Assembly: GCA_000773965.1 (NCBI GenBank)
Contig: JRUP01000018.1
Location: forward strand, 248,001 to 312,000
Direction: 5' to 3'
DNA length: 64,000 nt
Source: Enterobacter cancerogenus
GTDB taxonomy: Bacteria; Pseudomonadota; Gammaproteobacteria; Enterobacterales; Enterobacteriaceae
Part shown: positions 1 to 11,435 of the stretch, one piece after another
How the letters are laid out: each line of letters begins with the position of its first letter
Numbering within the stretch: the first letter of the stretch is position 1
The notes under the pieces: generated by a model
The model's database searches: none
What the model was told of the DNA's origin: nothing
What the model saw: only the letters and a program-made list of their open reading frames with translations
Translations under genes and position numbers: made by a program

Positions 1-821
1 AGTGCTGCGCTGTTATAGCCGCTGCGCTCCAGCGCTTCAGCCACTTCCAGCGTAGCGTTTTTGGTACGCACGAAGATAATGGCAGCATCAAAGTCTTCCG
101 CTTCCAGGAAACGCACCAGCGCGTCAGTTTTACGGCCATAAGCGGTCCAGTAAGACTGAGAAATGTCAGGACGCGTGGTCAGGCTTGACTGAATGCGCAC
201 TTCCTGTGGATCTTTCATGAAGCGTTTGGTGATACGACGAATCGCTTCTGGCATGGTCGCTGAGAACAGCGCGGTCTGATGACCGTCTGGGATCTGCGCC
301 ATGATGGTTTCAACGTCTTCGATGAAGCCCATACGCAGCATTTCATCAGCTTCGTCCAGCACCAGGCCGCGCAGGTTAGACAGATCTAACGTGCCGCGTT
401 TCAGGTGATCCAGCAGACGACCAGGCGTACCTACGACAACCTGTGGTCCCTGGCGCAGTGCGCGCAGCTGAACGTCATAGCGCTGGCCGCCGTACAGGGC
501 AACCACGTTCACGCCACGCATGTGTTTAGAGAATTCCGTCATGGCTTCAGCAACCTGAACAGCCAGTTCACGGGTTGGAGCCAGCACCAGGATCTGTGGT
601 GCGCGGACAGATGGATCAATGTTGTTCAGTAACGGCAGGGAGAATGCCGCTGTTTTACCACTCCCGGTCTGCGCCATACCCAGCACATCACGGCCCGCCA
701 GCAGGTGAGGAATACACTCAGCCTGGATTGGGGATGGCTTTTCGTAGCCCATACCGTTCAGTGATTCGAGGATGTCAGCGTTCAGGCCAAGGTCAGAAAA
801 AGTGGTTTGAATATCAGTCAT
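1..821 (-). CDS. deaD: DEAD-box RNA helicase DeaD (CsdA), N-terminal part
   Basis: This is an ATP-dependent RNA helicase that helps 50S ribosome assembly and mRNA decay in the cold. Only the first 273 codons are present; the 3' end lies beyond base 1. Visible are Walker A AQTGSGKT (about residues 50-57), PTRELA, TPGR, the DEAD box (about 157-160) and the SAT motif (about 187), which together cover RecA domain 1 and the start of domain 2. The ATG at 821 gives a start MTDIQTTF that resembles the E. coli start MAEFETTF. It lies 176 bp after nlpI on the same strand, as in E. coli. The identification is secure; the C-terminal RNA-binding region cannot be judged. Confidence 0.96.
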   Translation of the reverse strand, partial: MTDIQTTFSDLGLNADILESLNGMGYEKPSPIQAECIPHLLAGRDVLGMAQTGSGKTAAFSLPLLNNIDPSVRAPQILVLAPTRELAVQVAEAMTEFSKHMRGVNVVALYGGQRYDVQLRALRQGPQVVVGTPGRLLDHLKRGTLDLSNLRGLVLDEADEMLRMGFIEDVETIMAQIPDGHQTALFSATMPEAIRRITKRFMKDPQEVRIQSSLTTRPDISQSYWTAYGRKTDALVRFLEAEDFDAAIIFVRTKNATLEVAEALERSGYNSAA

Positions 822-997
822 GTAGTACACGTGCCTCTTAGATTGCGGCGGCCAGTCTACATAACTCGTCGTGAAAATTTTCAGTCATTTTCATCAAAAA
901 GTGTGAACCGGCTCAAATTAGAAGTTTTGACGAACAGAAAAGCCCTCACCTCGAAGATGATGACTTTACAAGTATTCAGGCAATAAAAGTTCGTCAG

Positions 998-1882
998 CTA
1001 TTGCTGGTCAGATTCTGATAAATCGTCTTGTGTCTGGCCGAGTTGCGCCAGTTCCAACAATGCGTATCGGTGCTCAACAAAGTTGTTAACATTGTTAGCG
1101 ACCGCCAGTTTGAACAACGCTTTCGCGTCGTCCTTCTCCCCCAGACTTAGGTAGTACTTACCTAAATAGAAGTTGGTTTCACTGAGATGTTCAGCGAGCG
1201 AGGTGTTATCCGTTGCGTCCGCCTTGAGACGTTCCATCAGCGTTTTTTCACTGATGTCGCCAAGGTAGAACTCGACAATATTCCATCCCCATTGGTCCCG
1301 GACCGCTTTGTCATGTCGCTGTCTCAGCGTGACTTTGGCCTTGTCGGCATCCATATCGCTTTCAACGAGATAGAGCCAAAGGCTGCGGAAAGGATCGTTA
1401 GGATCGTCTTGATAAAACGCCAGCAGATCATCTTGCGCTAACTTGTATCGACCGCCGTAATAGAGGGCGATACCACGGTTTAAATGCGCATAGTTGTAAG
1501 TTGGATCAAGCTCAAGTACAGAATCAAACGCTTCATAGGCAGCATCAAAATTGCCTGCCTGCGTTAAATATATACCGAGGTAGTTAAACACCTCAGGCAT
1601 ATCCGGTCTTATAGACAGCGCTTGCGAGAAATCGTTCCGCGCTAATGCCCTCAGACCCAAACTATCATACAACACTCCGCGCTCATATAATAGCTGTGCG
1701 CGTTCATCATCGGTCAGGGCACGACTGGCAAGAATTTGTTCCATTCGCGCCAGGATCACCTCTTGCTGCAGTGTGGGCTGCAAAGGTACTGCCAGAACTT
1801 CGTTCTTACGCCAATTGGAGTTGCTGCATCCTGCCAGCGTGATAGCTGTCGCAACAAAACACCAGCGCAAAAAAGGCTTCAT
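998..1882 (-). CDS. nlpI: Lipoprotein NlpI, TPR adaptor
   Basis: A 294-residue outer-membrane lipoprotein, the family's usual length. The signal peptide ends in a lipobox LAGC with the acylated Cys at residue 19. It is followed by tetratricopeptide repeats (about residues 60-130 are clearest, with the typical alternation of small and aromatic residues such as [11 protein letters not shown]). In E. coli NlpI scaffolds murein endopeptidases (MepS with the Prc protease) and other cell-wall enzymes; the same role is inferred here from family membership. It lies between pnp and deaD, its conserved place. Confidence 0.95.
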   Translation of the reverse strand: MKPFLRWCFVATAITLAGCSNSNWRKNEVLAVPLQPTLQQEVILARMEQILASRALTDDERAQLLYERGVLYDSLGLRALARNDFSQALSIRPDMPEVFNYLGIYLTQAGNFDAAYEAFDSVLELDPTYNYAHLNRGIALYYGGRYKLAQDDLLAFYQDDPNDPFRSLWLYLVESDMDADKAKVTLRQRHDKAVRDQWGWNIVEFYLGDISEKTLMERLKADATDNTSLAEHLSETNFYLGKYYLSLGEKDDAKALFKLAVANNVNNFVEHRYALLELAQLGQTQDDLSESDQQ

Positions 1883-1971
1883 TTCCCACTCCCGAATACA
1901 AACATTGGGATAACCATCCTGTCATCCGCCTGCTGTGCACAAGGATTCCCGCCCTCGCGATGATCTAAATA

Positions 1972-1996
1972 CCTCTCCCCGAAAAGCAGGGAGAGG
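1972..1996 (-). terminator. Stem-loop after pnp
   Basis: CCTCTCCC and GGGAGAGG form an 8-bp stem with a 9-base loop just downstream of the pnp stop codon. On the minus strand no real T-run follows, so it may serve as an RNA 3'-end protecting hairpin or a weak terminator before nlpI. Confidence 0.45.
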
Positions 1997-2011
1997 CCAA
2001 TCAGTAAACGC

Positions 2012-4147
2012 TTACTCGGCGTCAGATGCATTCGTTGCAGCAGGGGTTTCTTCCGCTGGTTTCTGCTCTGTCGCTTCTTTGATGCTCAGGCGTACGCGGC
2101 CCTGACGGTCCACTTCCATTACTTTCACTGGAACTTCCTGACCCATCTGCAGATAGTCGGTCACTTTCTCAACACGCTTATCAGCGATCTGAGAAATGTG
2201 TACCAGACCTTCTTTACCGCCGCCGATTGCCACGAAGGCACCGAAATCAACGATACGCGTCACTTTACCAGAGTAGATACGACCCACTTCGATTTCAGCG
2301 GTGATCTCTTCAATACGACGAATCGCTTCTTTCGCTTTGTTGCCGTCGGTTGCTGCAATCTTCACAGTGCCATCATCTTCAATTTCGATGGTGGTGCCGG
2401 TTTCTTCGGTCAGCGCACGGATAACAGAACCGCCTTTACCGATAACATCTTTGATCTTGTCTGAATTGATCTTGATGGTGTAAATGCGCGGTGCGAACTC
2501 AGAGATTTCCTGGCGTGGGGTGCTGATGGCCTGCTCCATCACGCTCAGGATGTGCAGACGCGCGCCCTTAGCCTGATTCAGTGCGACCTGCATGATCTCA
2601 CGGGTAATACCTTCAATTTTGATATCCATCTGCAATGCAGTGATACCGTCGCGGCTGCCCGCTACTTTGAAGTCCATATCGCCCAGGTGATCTTCATCGC
2701 CCAGAATGTCAGACAGAACCACGAAGTTCTCGTCTTCTTTGACCAGACCCATCGCGATGCCGGCTACGGCTGCTTTGATCGGTACGCCTGCGTCCATCAG
2801 TGCCAGAGAAGCACCACACACAGAAGCCATTGAAGAAGAACCGTTAGATTCGGTGATTTCTGACACCACACGGACGGTGTACGGGAACTCTTCCTGCTTC
2901 GGCATCACTGCCAGCACGCCACGCTTCGCCAGACGACCGTGACCAATTTCACGACGCTTCGGTGAGCCAACCATGCCGGTTTCGCCCACTGAGTATGGAG
3001 GGAAGTTATAGTGGAACAGGAAGCTGTCAGTACGCTCGCCCATCAGCTCGTCCAGGTTCTGTGCATCACGGGCAGTACCCAGAGTTGCAGTTACCAGCGC
3101 CTGAGTTTCACCACGGGTGAACAGAGAAGAACCGTGAGTACGCGGCAGTACGCCAGTGCGCACGTCCAGACCACGAATCATATCTTTTTCGCGGCCATCG
3201 ATACGTGGCTCACCACGGATGATACGGCTACGCACAACGCTCTTCTCGAGATCGTGAACGATGTCAGCGATTTCGCCAGCATCCAGCGTTTCGTCTTCAG
3301 CCTGGAGGGCAGCGATAGTCGCGTCTTTAACTGCGCCAACCTGAGTGTAACGCTCTTGCTTATCAGTGATGCGGTAAGCATCAGCAATACCGGCTTCTGC
3401 CAGTGCAGCAACACGTGCAATCAGAGCATCGTTAGCAGGCTCTGGCTGCCAGTCCCAACGTGGTTTGCCTGCTTCAGCAACCAGTGCGTTGATGTTTTCG
3501 ATAACAACCTGCTGCTGATCGTGGCCGAACACTACCGCGCCCAGCATCTGGTCTTCGGTCAGTACTTCTGCTTCAGATTCAACCATCAGAACCGCGTTCT
3601 GAGTACCTGCAACCACCAGGTCCAGACGTGAAGTTTTAATTTCATCAGCGGTTGGGTTCAGAACGTACTGGTCATTGATATAACCCACACGTGCTGCACC
3701 GATTGGGCCGTTGAATGGCAGGCCTGACAGCGCCAGCGCGGCAGATGCGCCGATCATCGCAACAATGTCCGGGTTAACCTGTGGGTTAACAGACACAACG
3801 GTCGCAATCACCTGCACTTCGTTGATGAAACCTTCCGGGAACAGTGGACGCACTGGACGGTCAATCAGACGAGAAATCAGGGTTTCGCCTTCGCTTGGAC
3901 GGCCTTCACGACGGAAGAAGCTACCCGGGATACGACCAGCAGCGTAAGTACGCTCCTGATAGTTAACCGTCAGCGGGAAGAAATCCTGACCTGGTTTGGT
4001 TTTTTTCTGGCCAACAACAGTCACGAATACCGCGGTGTCGTCCATGCTCGCCATAACTGCTGCAGTGGCCTGGCGCGCCATCATGCCGGTTTCCAGCGTG
4101 ACGGTATGCTGACCATATTGGAATTTGCGTACGATCGGGTTCAGCAA
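2012..4147 (-). CDS. pnp: Polyribonucleotide nucleotidyltransferase (PNPase)
   Basis: A 711-residue phosphorolytic 3'-5' exoribonuclease of the degradosome, identical in length to E. coli PNPase. It has two RNase PH domains (about 1-140 and 320-540; the second keeps the acidic motif in GSRDG...QMD), a KH domain with IGKGGS, and an S1 domain ([13 protein letters not shown]) near the C terminus. The start MLNPIVRKF matches the processed and annotated start in E. coli; upstream in-frame starts were not adopted. It follows rpsO in the nusA operon and is preceded by a leader with a long stem of the kind cut by RNase III, through which PNPase represses its own synthesis. Confidence 0.98.
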   Translation of the reverse strand: MLNPIVRKFQYGQHTVTLETGMMARQATAAVMASMDDTAVFVTVVGQKKTKPGQDFFPLTVNYQERTYAAGRIPGSFFRREGRPSEGETLISRLIDRPVRPLFPEGFINEVQVIATVVSVNPQVNPDIVAMIGASAALALSGLPFNGPIGAARVGYINDQYVLNPTADEIKTSRLDLVVAGTQNAVLMVESEAEVLTEDQMLGAVVFGHDQQQVVIENINALVAEAGKPRWDWQPEPANDALIARVAALAEAGIADAYRITDKQERYTQVGAVKDATIAALQAEDETLDAGEIADIVHDLEKSVVRSRIIRGEPRIDGREKDMIRGLDVRTGVLPRTHGSSLFTRGETQALVTATLGTARDAQNLDELMGERTDSFLFHYNFPPYSVGETGMVGSPKRREIGHGRLAKRGVLAVMPKQEEFPYTVRVVSEITESNGSSSMASVCGASLALMDAGVPIKAAVAGIAMGLVKEDENFVVLSDILGDEDHLGDMDFKVAGSRDGITALQMDIKIEGITREIMQVALNQAKGARLHILSVMEQAISTPRQEISEFAPRIYTIKINSDKIKDVIGKGGSVIRALTEETGTTIEIEDDGTVKIAATDGNKAKEAIRRIEEITAEIEVGRIYSGKVTRIVDFGAFVAIGGGKEGLVHISQIADKRVEKVTDYLQMGQEVPVKVMEVDRQGRVRLSIKEATEQKPAEETPAATNASDAE

Positions 4148-4169
4148 AATTTAAGTCCTTAAATTCGAG

Positions 4170-4378
4170 GGGCAGAGCGCTCTTTGGCTCGCCGGGGTTT
4201 ACCGATCTTTAGTTGCATCCTCGCGACTAATGACAATCTTCAACCGCTCATGCGGTAAAGCCTCTCATTAGCCGCGCGAAACGCTGCAAGCAAAGATCAC
4301 TCTCAGCAACAATACATGAGTTTGGTACGGAATGCTGCGGATTGCTCGAAAAAAGGGGCCATAAAGGCCCCCTTTTCG
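4170..4378 (+). ncRNA. Possible SraG-like sRNA opposite the pnp leader
   Basis: In E. coli the sRNA SraG is read from the strand opposite pnp and rpsO in this gap. Here the rpsO hairpin GGGGCC-ATAAA-GGCCCC is followed by CTTTT on the plus strand, so it could end such a transcript at about 4378. The 5' end is a guess and no promoter was identified. The call rests on position and the terminator only. Confidence 0.3.
4349..4378 (-). terminator. rpsO terminator/attenuator
   Basis: GGGGCC/GGCCCC stem flanked by an A-run and a T-run (aaaaaagggg ... ccccctttt). It matches the E. coli rpsO t1 terminator, which splits rpsO mRNA from readthrough rpsO-pnp mRNA. The T-runs on both sides make it bidirectional. 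Confidence 0.85.
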
Positions 4379-4458
4379 CGAAACTCGCACAAATCTGATC
4401 GTCAGATGCGCTTTTCTGCATAGTGCATGTGCTACATCGTTGATCAGATTCTTCAGAC

Positions 4459-4728
4459 TTAGCGACGCAGACCCAGGGTTTCGATCAGGCTGGTGTAACG
4501 TGCAACGTCTTTACGCTTCAGGTAGTCCAGCAGCTTACGACGCTGAGATACCATGCGCAGCAGACCGCGACGGCTGTGGTGGTCTTTTTTGTGCTCAGAG
4601 AAGTGACCCTGCAGGTGGTTAATCTGAGCAGTCAGCAGAGCAACCTGAACTTCAGTTGAACCGCTGTCGTTAGCACCACGACCGAATTTAGCAACGATCT
4701 CTGCTTTAGCTTCTACGCTTAGAGACAT
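4459..4728 (-). CDS. rpsO: 30S ribosomal protein S15
   Basis: An 89-residue primary 16S rRNA-binding protein of the 30S platform, the standard length. The core [18 protein letters not shown] is intact. It lies between truB and pnp. The 135-bp leader (4729-4863) separates it from truB; in E. coli this leader holds the rpsO promoter and a pseudoknot to which S15 binds to block its own translation. I did not resolve the pseudoknot base by base here. Confidence 0.98.
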   Translation of the reverse strand: MSLSVEAKAEIVAKFGRGANDSGSTEVQVALLTAQINHLQGHFSEHKKDHHSRRGLLRMVSQRRKLLDYLKRKDVARYTSLIETLGLRR

Positions 4729-4863
4729 AATAAACTCCGAAATAATAAATGAATGGTTGGGTGCCGATCTCTAATTCAGCAGCCCGCTTTAAAAGCCGCG
4801 CTATTCTACTCTTCGCCTGATAGCAACGCAAATGCGCCGTAAGGTCAAACGTGAGTGTATTGA

Positions 4864-5808
4864 TTAGGCGGGAAACTCGACCACCAGACGACGCGGCGCC
4901 ACGCGCCCATCCTCAGCGATTTCTGCCATGCCGATAAATTTATGTTCTTCACCTTCGGTAACACGCACCAATCCCTGTTCAGGCGCATTCGCCACCTGCA
5001 CCGGCATCCCCTGTTTGAAATAAGCGGCGACAGAGGGCAGCAAATTGACGATGGGGAACTCCTCCGCAGGGCTATCCATTGGCAGCAGCAGTGCATCCAG
5101 TGCACTATAGTCTGGCGTTTCTGCTGCGTTCGCTTCAGCCGCCATCGCCTGCAACTGCTCAAAGGTGATCATGCGATCAATCGGATACTTTGCCACCTGC
5201 AAACGACGCAACATAATCACATGTGCGCCACAGCCGAGTTTCTCACCGAGGTCATCGATGATGGTGCGAATATAGGTGCCCTTGGAAACGTGAATTTCCA
5301 GCTCCAGCTCATCCCCTTCCCAGCGAATAAACTGCAGTTCAAACACGGTGATCGGACGTGCTTCACGCGGTACGGTAATGCCTTCACGCGCGTATTCATA
5401 CAGCTTGCGGCCCTGGTACTTCAACGCAGAGAACATGGTGGGTACTTGTAAGGTGTCACCACGGAAGCTCTCCAGCGCCGCATCAAGCTGGGCTTGATTG
5501 AAGGTCACCGGGCGCGTTTCGACGATATTGCCATCAGCGTCTGAGGTATCCGTGCGCTCGCCAAGGCGGGCAATAACGCGATAGCGTTTATCGGAATCGA
5601 GCAGGAACTGCGAGAACTTCGTCGCTTCACCGAGGCAGATCGGCAGCATGCCTGTTGCCAGGGGATCAAGCGCACCCGTGTGACCCGCTTTGTTAGCATG
5701 GAACAGACGCTTCACTTTCTGCAGCACATCGTTCGAGGATGCGCCCTGATGCTTATCCAGCAAAAACACACCGTGGACGTCGCGACCGCGACGACGAGGA
5801 CGACTCAT
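4864..5808 (-). CDS. truB: tRNA pseudouridine-55 synthase TruB
   Basis: A 314-residue enzyme that makes pseudouridine 55 in the T-loop of nearly all tRNAs. The catalytic Asp is D48 in [11 protein letters not shown]-terminal PUA-like part follows (about residues 250-314). The start codon shares one base with the rbfA stop (TAATG), showing translational coupling in the nusA operon. Confidence 0.97.
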   Translation of the reverse strand: MSRPRRRGRDVHGVFLLDKHQGASSNDVLQKVKRLFHANKAGHTGALDPLATGMLPICLGEATKFSQFLLDSDKRYRVIARLGERTDTSDADGNIVETRPVTFNQAQLDAALESFRGDTLQVPTMFSALKYQGRKLYEYAREGITVPREARPITVFELQFIRWEGDELELEIHVSKGTYIRTIIDDLGEKLGCGAHVIMLRRLQVAKYPIDRMITFEQLQAMAAEANAAETPDYSALDALLLPMDSPAEEFPIVNLLPSVAAYFKQGMPVQVANAPEQGLVRVTEGEEHKFIGMAEIAEDGRVAPRRLVVEFPA

Positions 5809-6215
5809 TAGTCCTCCTTGTCATCTTCCGCCGGGCTTTCGCCACGACGCTCAACGTCACTTTTGATCACGTTGCTGACCAGGTTAGACATGCGCATACC
5901 TTCGATCAGCGAATTGTCATAGAAGAAGGTCAGTTCAGGCACGATACGCAGACGCATCGCTTTCCCTACCAGAATACGGATATAACCTGAGGCTTCTTTC
6001 AGCGCTTTCAGGCCATTTTTTACCGCATCTTCATCCTGATCATTCAAAAAGGTCACGAAGACTTTGGCATACGCCAGGTCGCGCGACACTTCTACGCCGG
6101 ATACCGTTACCATCATGCCAAGGCGCGGGTCTTTAATTTCACGTTGCAGGATAATTGCGATTTCTTTCTGCAGTTCCTGAGATACGCGCTGTGGGCGGCC
6201 AAATTCTTTTGCCAT
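5808..6215 (-). CDS. rbfA: Ribosome-binding factor A
   Basis: A 135-residue small KH-type protein that binds immature 30S subunits and is needed for late 16S processing and cold growth. The start [11 protein letters not shown] at 6215 is the family start; a longer frame runs up to 6269 but has no support. The C-terminal acidic tail ([10 protein letters not shown]) is typical. It sits between infB and truB. Confidence 0.97.
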   Translation of the reverse strand: MAKEFGRPQRVSQELQKEIAIILQREIKDPRLGMMVTVSGVEVSRDLAYAKVFVTFLNDQDEDAVKNGLKALKEASGYIRILVGKAMRLRIVPELTFFYDNSLIEGMRMSNLVSNVIKSDVERRGESPAEDDKED

Positions 6216-6281
6216 TTTTTCTTTCTCCCAAATAATTCGGGAGGCCAGAGGCCTCCCAAATTGCAACACATCAAGTGATGA

Positions 6282-8972
6282 TCAATCGATGGTGCGTTTA
6301 ATTTCAATCACTTCAAAGACTTCGATCATGTCACCAACGCGAACGTCGTTGTAGTTCTTCACGCCGATACCACACTCCATGCCGTTACGCACTTCGTTGA
6401 CATCGTCTTTAAAGCGACGCAGAGATTCCAGCTCGCCTTCGTAAATCACCACGTTGTCGCGCAGTACGCGAATCGGGTTGTGACGTTTGATGTTGCCTTC
6501 GGTGACCATACAGCCAGCAATGGCGCCAAATTTCGGTGACTTGAACACGTCACGCACTTCGGCCAGACCAATGATCTGCTGTTTGAATTCCGGTGCCAGC
6601 ATGCCGCTCATGGCTGCTTTTACTTCGTCAATCAGATTATAGATAACGGAGTAGTAGCGCAGGTCCACGTTTTCAGCGTCAATCACGCGACGCGCAGAAG
6701 CGTCAGCACGGACGTTAAAGCCGAGGATGATGGCGTTGGAAGCCGCTGCCAGGGTCGCGTCGGTTTCGGTGATACCACCCACGCCCGAACCGATAATCTT
6801 CACCTTCACTTCGTCGGTGGAGAGTTTCAGCAGCGAGTCGGAGATCGCTTCCACCGAACCCTGTACGTCGGACTTCAACACGATATTCAGCTCGGACACT
6901 TCGCCTTCGGTCATGTTGGCGAACATGTTCTCCAACTTCGACTTCTGCTGACGCGCCAGTTTCACTTCGCGGAATTTGCCCTGACGATACAGTGCAACTT
7001 CACGTGCTTTCTTCTCATCACGCACAACAGTCGCTTCATCACCCGCTGCTGGCACACCAGACAGACCGAGGATTTCCACTGGAATGGATGGACCCGCTTC
7101 CAGCACTTCACGACCCAGTTCGTCACGCATCGCACGGACACGGCCGTATTCGAAGCCGCACAGTACGATATCGCCTTTGTTCAGCGTACCTTCACGCACC
7201 AGCACGGTCGCAACCGGGCCACGACCTTTGTCGAGGAAGGATTCGATAACCACGCCGCTCGCCATACCTTCACGAATGGCGGTCAGTTCCAGTACTTCAG
7301 CCTGCAGCAGAATCGCATTCAGCAGGTCATCAATACCGGTACCCGCTTTCGCAGAGACGTTAACGAACATGTTTTCACCGCCCCACTCTTCCGGAATGAT
7401 TCCGTACTGGGTCAGTTCATTCTTCACGCGATCCGGGTCTGCTTCTGGCTTATCAATCTTGTTCACCGCAACCACAACCGGCACTTTGGCCGCTTTGGCG
7501 TGCTGGATGGCTTCGATAGTCTGTGGCATCACGCCGTCATCGGCAGCAACCACCAGAATAACGATATCCGTTGCCTGCGCACCACGTGCACGCATCGCGG
7601 TAAACGCGGCGTGGCCCGGGGTATCCAGGAAGGTTACCATACCGTTGTCAGTTTCAACGTGGTAAGCACCGATATGCTGTGTAATACCGCCAGCCTCGCC
7701 TGAGGCGACTTTGGTTGAGCGGATATAGTCCAGCAGCGAGGTTTTACCATGGTCAACGTGACCCATGATAGTGACCACCGGAGCGCGTGACTCCTGCGCT
7801 GCATCGGTATCACGATCGTCCATCACCGCTTCTTCCAGTTCGTTCTCGCGGCGCAGGATCACTTTGTGACCCATTTCTTCCGCAACCAACTGGGCTGTTT
7901 CCTGGTCGATGACTTGGTTAATGGTCGCCATTGCGCCCATTTTCATCATCGCTTTGATAACCAGTGAGCCTTTCACCGCCATTTTGTTTGCCAGTTCGGC
8001 AACAGTAATGGTTTCGCCGATGATCACATCACGGTTAACAGCCTGAACGGGTTTGTTGAAGCCCTGCTGCAGTGCGCTTGGCTTACGGTTTTTACCACCT
8101 TTACCACCACGGAACTGCGCACGCGCTTCTTCGCGATCAGTTTTCGCTTCAGAATGCTTGTTGCCTTTTTTGGCTGGGCGCGCTGCTTTGGTGGTACGCG
8201 CACGTCCACGTCCGCCTTCAACTTCGCGGTCGTTTTCGTCTTCAGCCTGACGGGCATGAGTGGAAGTGGTGACATGGTAGTCGCCTTTGTCTTCTTCCTC
8301 TGGTTTTTCCCATTCAGCTGATTTCTCTTCAGCCAGGCGGCGGGCTTCTTCTGCCACACGGCGAGCGTCTTCTTCCAGCTTACGGCGTGCTTCTTCTTCC
8401 GCTTTGCGTTTCAGATCAGCCGCTTCGGCTTCACGACGCGCCTTATCAGACTGCGCAGCCTTGGTTACTTCATCGGTAGGTTGATTAGTCACTTTCTCAT
8501 TTTCCGCTGCTTCACGCTTGGCCTTTTCAGCGGCTTCGCGCTTGGCTTTATCTTCGGCTTCACGTTGCGCTTTTTGTTCAGCTTCGCGACGGGCTTGTTC
8601 TTCCGCCTCGCGACGCGCCTGCTCTTCCGCTTCACGCTGCGCCTCGGCTTCAGCTTCTGCCTGAGCTTGCTCAGACTCAGCATCACCTTTCACGTATGTG
8701 CGTTTTTTGCGGACTTCGATTTGCACCGACTTACTTTTACCCCCGGTGACGGGAATATTCAAGGTGCTGCGCGTTTTGCGCTGTAATGTCAGTTTACTTG
8801 AACCGGTCTGACCGTGCTCACGATTCAAATGGGACAGTAAGGTTTCTTTCTCTTGCTGGGACACCGCATCGTTTTCAGACTTGCGGATCCCTGCGTCAGC
8901 AAATTGCTGTACCAGGCGATCGACCGGAGTCTGAATTTCGGCGGCCAGCGATTTTACGGTTACATCTGTCAT
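6282..8972 (-). CDS. infB: Translation initiation factor IF-2
   Basis: An 896-residue GTPase that brings fMet-tRNA to the ribosome (890 in E. coli). Order: N-terminal IF2 subdomain (about 1-55), a long charged helix of Glu/Ala/Arg/Lys repeats (about 100-225), then the GTPase with G1 GHVDHGKTS (about 403-411), the DTPGH and NKID motifs, and the C-terminal fMet-tRNA-binding barrels. In E. coli, shorter IF2 forms start inside the gene after the first domain; this was not tested here. The ATG follows nusA by 17 bp. Confidence 0.98.
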   Translation of the reverse strand: MTDVTVKSLAAEIQTPVDRLVQQFADAGIRKSENDAVSQQEKETLLSHLNREHGQTGSSKLTLQRKTRSTLNIPVTGGKSKSVQIEVRKKRTYVKGDAESEQAQAEAEAEAQREAEEQARREAEEQARREAEQKAQREAEDKAKREAAEKAKREAAENEKVTNQPTDEVTKAAQSDKARREAEAADLKRKAEEEARRKLEEDARRVAEEARRLAEEKSAEWEKPEEEDKGDYHVTTSTHARQAEDENDREVEGGRGRARTTKAARPAKKGNKHSEAKTDREEARAQFRGGKGGKNRKPSALQQGFNKPVQAVNRDVIIGETITVAELANKMAVKGSLVIKAMMKMGAMATINQVIDQETAQLVAEEMGHKVILRRENELEEAVMDDRDTDAAQESRAPVVTIMGHVDHGKTSLLDYIRSTKVASGEAGGITQHIGAYHVETDNGMVTFLDTPGHAAFTAMRARGAQATDIVILVVAADDGVMPQTIEAIQHAKAAKVPVVVAVNKIDKPEADPDRVKNELTQYGIIPEEWGGENMFVNVSAKAGTGIDDLLNAILLQAEVLELTAIREGMASGVVIESFLDKGRGPVATVLVREGTLNKGDIVLCGFEYGRVRAMRDELGREVLEAGPSIPVEILGLSGVPAAGDEATVVRDEKKAREVALYRQGKFREVKLARQQKSKLENMFANMTEGEVSELNIVLKSDVQGSVEAISDSLLKLSTDEVKVKIIGSGVGGITETDATLAAASNAIILGFNVRADASARRVIDAENVDLRYYSVIYNLIDEVKAAMSGMLAPEFKQQIIGLAEVRDVFKSPKFGAIAGCMVTEGNIKRHNPIRVLRDNVVIYEGELESLRRFKDDVNEVRNGMECGIGVKNYNDVRVGDMIEVFEVIEIKRTID

Positions 8973-8989
8973 GCTGTTCCTTCCTGTTA

Positions 8990-10477
8990 TTACGCGTCAT
9001 CGCCGAACCAGCAGATATTACGTGCAGCCATAATCAGCGCACCGGCCTTCTCATCATCCAGCCCTTCAATATCTGTCAGATCGTCAACACCTTGCTCAGC
9101 GAGATCTTCCAGCGTGCAAACGCCTTTGGACGCCAGGCGATACGCCAGCGCACGATCCAGGCCCTCAAGATTCAGAAGATCCTCAGCGGGCTCCTGATTA
9201 CCAAGGCTCTCTTCTTTCGCTAATGCCAGGGTGGTCAACGCATTTTTTGCTCGTTCACGCAGGGCTTCAATGGTCTCTTCGTCGAGGCCGTCGATTTCCA
9301 GCAACTCGTTGATTGGCACATAAGCCAATTCTTCCAGCGAAGAGAAGCCCTCTTCCACCAGTACGGTGGCGAACTCTTCGTCGATGTCGAGATGTTTGGT
9401 GAACATATCGATCGCTGCGTGGGCTTCAGCCTGATGCTTAGCCTGCAGATCATCGACGGTCATCACGTTCAGTTCCCAACCGCTCAGTTGGGAAGCCAGA
9501 CGCACGTTTTGGCCGTTACGGCCGATCGCCTGAGCCAGATTGCCGGCTTCAACAGCGATATCCATGGTGTGATTGTCTTCATCCACCACAATTGACGCCA
9601 CATCGGCTGGCGCCATGGCGTTAATGACGAATTGTGCCGGGTTATCGTCCCACAGCACGATATCAATACGCTCGCCACCCAGCTCGCTTGATACAGCCTG
9701 GACACGCGCACCGCGCATACCCACACAAGCACCGACCGGATCAATACGTTTATCGTTGGTTTTCACCGCGATTTTAGCGCGTGAACCTGGATCGCGCGCT
9801 GCCGCTTTGATCTCGATAACTTCTTCACCGATTTCTGGCACCTCAATGCGGAACAGTTCGATCAGCATTTCTGGCTTAGAACGGGTGACAAACAGCTGTG
9901 CACCACGCGCTTCCGGACGAACAGCGTACAACACGCCGCGAATACGGTCGCCTGGGCGGAAGTTTTCACGTGGCAGCATATCTTCACGTCCGATCACGGC
10001 TTCAGCATTGCTGCCCAGATCGAGTGAGATGCTGTCGCGGTTTACTTTCTTCACCACGCCGGTGATGATTTCACCTTCGTGTTGACGGAACTGATCAACC
10101 ACCATCGCGCGCTCAGCTTCACGGACTTTCTGCACGATAACCTGTTTAGCGGTTTGGGTGGTGATACGGTCGAAGGTGACAGATTCGATCTGGTCTTCAA
10201 CGTATTCGCCCAGATTGAACGCTTCGTCTTCAAAGCGGGCCGCATCCAGCGTAATTTCACGAGTCGGCTGTGTTACTTCTTCCACAATCTGCCAGCGACG
10301 GAAAGTATCGAAATCACCGCTGCGACGGTCAATGCTGACGCGCACTTCGATCTCTTGCTCATACTTCTTTTTAGTCGCAGTGGCCAAAGCGCTCTCAAGC
10401 GCCTCGAAGATTTTCTCACGTGGCAGGGCTTTTTCGTTAGAAACGGCTTCTACTACAGCTAAGATCTCTTTGTTCAT
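8990..10477 (-). CDS. nusA: Transcription termination/antitermination factor NusA
   Basis: A 495-residue RNA-polymerase-binding factor, exactly the E. coli length. Order: N-terminal polymerase-binding domain, S1 (about 135-200), two KH domains, then two acidic repeats (AR1/AR2) at the C terminus. The start [16 protein letters not shown] at 10477 is the family start; the frame extends five codons further upstream (MRLTR), which I reject. NusA is known to control this operon through the terminators between metY and rimP. Confidence 0.98.
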   Translation of the reverse strand: MNKEILAVVEAVSNEKALPREKIFEALESALATATKKKYEQEIEVRVSIDRRSGDFDTFRRWQIVEEVTQPTREITLDAARFEDEAFNLGEYVEDQIESVTFDRITTQTAKQVIVQKVREAERAMVVDQFRQHEGEIITGVVKKVNRDSISLDLGSNAEAVIGREDMLPRENFRPGDRIRGVLYAVRPEARGAQLFVTRSKPEMLIELFRIEVPEIGEEVIEIKAAARDPGSRAKIAVKTNDKRIDPVGACVGMRGARVQAVSSELGGERIDIVLWDDNPAQFVINAMAPADVASIVVDEDNHTMDIAVEAGNLAQAIGRNGQNVRLASQLSGWELNVMTVDDLQAKHQAEAHAAIDMFTKHLDIDEEFATVLVEEGFSSLEELAYVPINELLEIDGLDEETIEALRERAKNALTTLALAKEESLGNQEPAEDLLNLEGLDRALAYRLASKGVCTLEDLAEQGVDDLTDIEGLDDEKAGALIMAARNICWFGDDA

Positions 10478-10501
10478 CCTGGTTAGCCTCAATCCGGACT
10501 T

Positions 10502-10954
10502 TTAAAAGTGGGGGACCAGGTTCGCTTTCTGAATATTACTCAGCGCGAACACCTCATCGTTACCCTCAACGGTTACCGTGATCATCTCACCTTCCACGGA
10601 TTTGATGATCCCCTGCCATTTACGGCGGTTTTGTACGGCCATACGCAGTGTCAGGCTCACCTCATCACCGGCGAAACGTGCATAGTGTTCAGCAGTGAAA
10701 AGAGGACGCTCGAGACCTGGCGAGGAGACTTCAAGGTTGTAAGCCACCGTAATGGGATCTTCCACATCCATTACCGCGCTGACCTGGTGGCTAACATCGG
10801 CACAATCATCAACATTGATACCATTCTCACTATCAATATAGATGCGCAAAGTCGATGTGCGACCGCGAACGAATTCGATACCGACCAATTCGTAGCCAAG
10901 CGCTTCTACTGGAGCGGTGATCAAATCAGTCAATTTTTGCTCTAATGTGGACAA
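10502..10954 (-). CDS. rimP: Ribosome maturation factor RimP, TTG start
   Basis: A 150-residue 30S maturation factor. The family length and start (STLEQKLT after the initiator) point to a TTG codon at 10954-10952, preceded by the purine-rich GGGGGTGG. A GTG two codons upstream (10960) is the alternative. The motif [14 protein letters not shown] is characteristic. It is the first protein gene after the initiator tRNA, directly behind two intrinsic terminators, so its synthesis depends on readthrough. Confidence 0.95.
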   Translation of the reverse strand: MSTLEQKLTDLITAPVEALGYELVGIEFVRGRTSTLRIYIDSENGINVDDCADVSHQVSAVMDVEDPITVAYNLEVSSPGLERPLFTAEHYARFAGDEVSLTLRMAVQNRRKWQGIIKSVEGEMITVTVEGNDEVFALSNIQKANLVPHF

Positions 10955-10970
10955 GCCCACCCCCAAGACA

Positions 10971-10993
10971 TAAAAAAAGGGCCTATAGCCCAG
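10971..10993 (-). terminator. Second metY-rimP attenuator
   Basis: On the minus strand GGGC-TATAG-GCCC is followed by a run of seven T. It lies 17 bases before the rimP start codon, so RNA polymerase must read through it to express rimP-nusA-infB. Confidence 0.75.
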
Positions 10994-11012
10994 TATTGCG
11001 ATTCCTGATAAC

Positions 11013-11042
11013 AAAAAACCCCGAAAATTCGGGGCTTTTTAT
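11013..11042 (-). terminator. First metY-rimP terminator
   Basis: Stem CCCCGAA/TTCGGGG with TTTTTT following on the minus strand. It ends most initiator-tRNA transcripts. Matches the terminator pair described after metY in E. coli. Confidence 0.85.
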
Positions 11043-11166
11043 CACTGGACCCTGTACGCCGCAGAGCGGCTTCGGCACACAATCCAAAAGAATTTTTTTC
11101 AAAAAAACACTGAGGATGCGTCCGTCGATGCATACAGTATATTTGAAAAAGAACTCTAAGGGAAAG

Positions 11167-11243
<77 letters not shown>

Positions 11244-11259
11244 TCCGAAAACGTGGCGA

Positions 11260-11288
11260 ATAATACGCCGACCTTGCTTAAAAAGCAA
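11260..11288 (-). promoter_or_regulatory. Probable metY promoter
   Basis: On the minus strand TTGCTT (11288-11283), a 17-base spacer, then TATTAT (11265-11260). The tRNA begins 16 bases after the -10 hexamer. Read by eye; no start-site data. Confidence 0.55.
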
Positions 11289-11302
11289 GTTTTACTGAGA
11301 TT

Positions 11303-11389
11303 TGGTACCGAGGACGGGACTTGAACCCGTAAGCCCTTTCGAGCACTACCACCTCAAGGTAGCGTGTCTACCAATTTCACCACCTCGGT
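11303..11389 (-). tRNA. leuU: tRNA-Leu (GAG)
   Basis: 87 bases, with a long variable arm and encoded CCA. The anticodon arm is CTACCTTGAGGTGGTAG, anticodon GAG. Located between secG and metY as leuU is in E. coli. Confidence 0.96.
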
Positions 11390-11435
11390 ACTGCACTGAC
11401 TGCGACGTTATGTTGTCGCTAAAGCATTGACGATG

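Larger units (their letters stand above)
4148..4458 (-). promoter_or_regulatory. rpsO-pnp intercistronic region with the pnp leader stem
   Basis: This 311-bp gap holds no protein gene. Bases 4213-4290 form a long imperfect stem in the minus-strand RNA: the arm around gcatcctcgcgactaatga pairs with the arm around tcattagccgcgcg. It is in the place of the E. coli pnp leader stem, which RNase III cuts to start PNPase autoregulation. The rpsO terminator lies at its upstream end (4349-4378). Confidence 0.7.

Noticed and set aside
3011..3631. 206-codon open frame on the plus strand across pnp
   Set aside because: Antisense shadow of pnp; Cys/Ser/Thr-rich with no family motif and no ribosome site of note.
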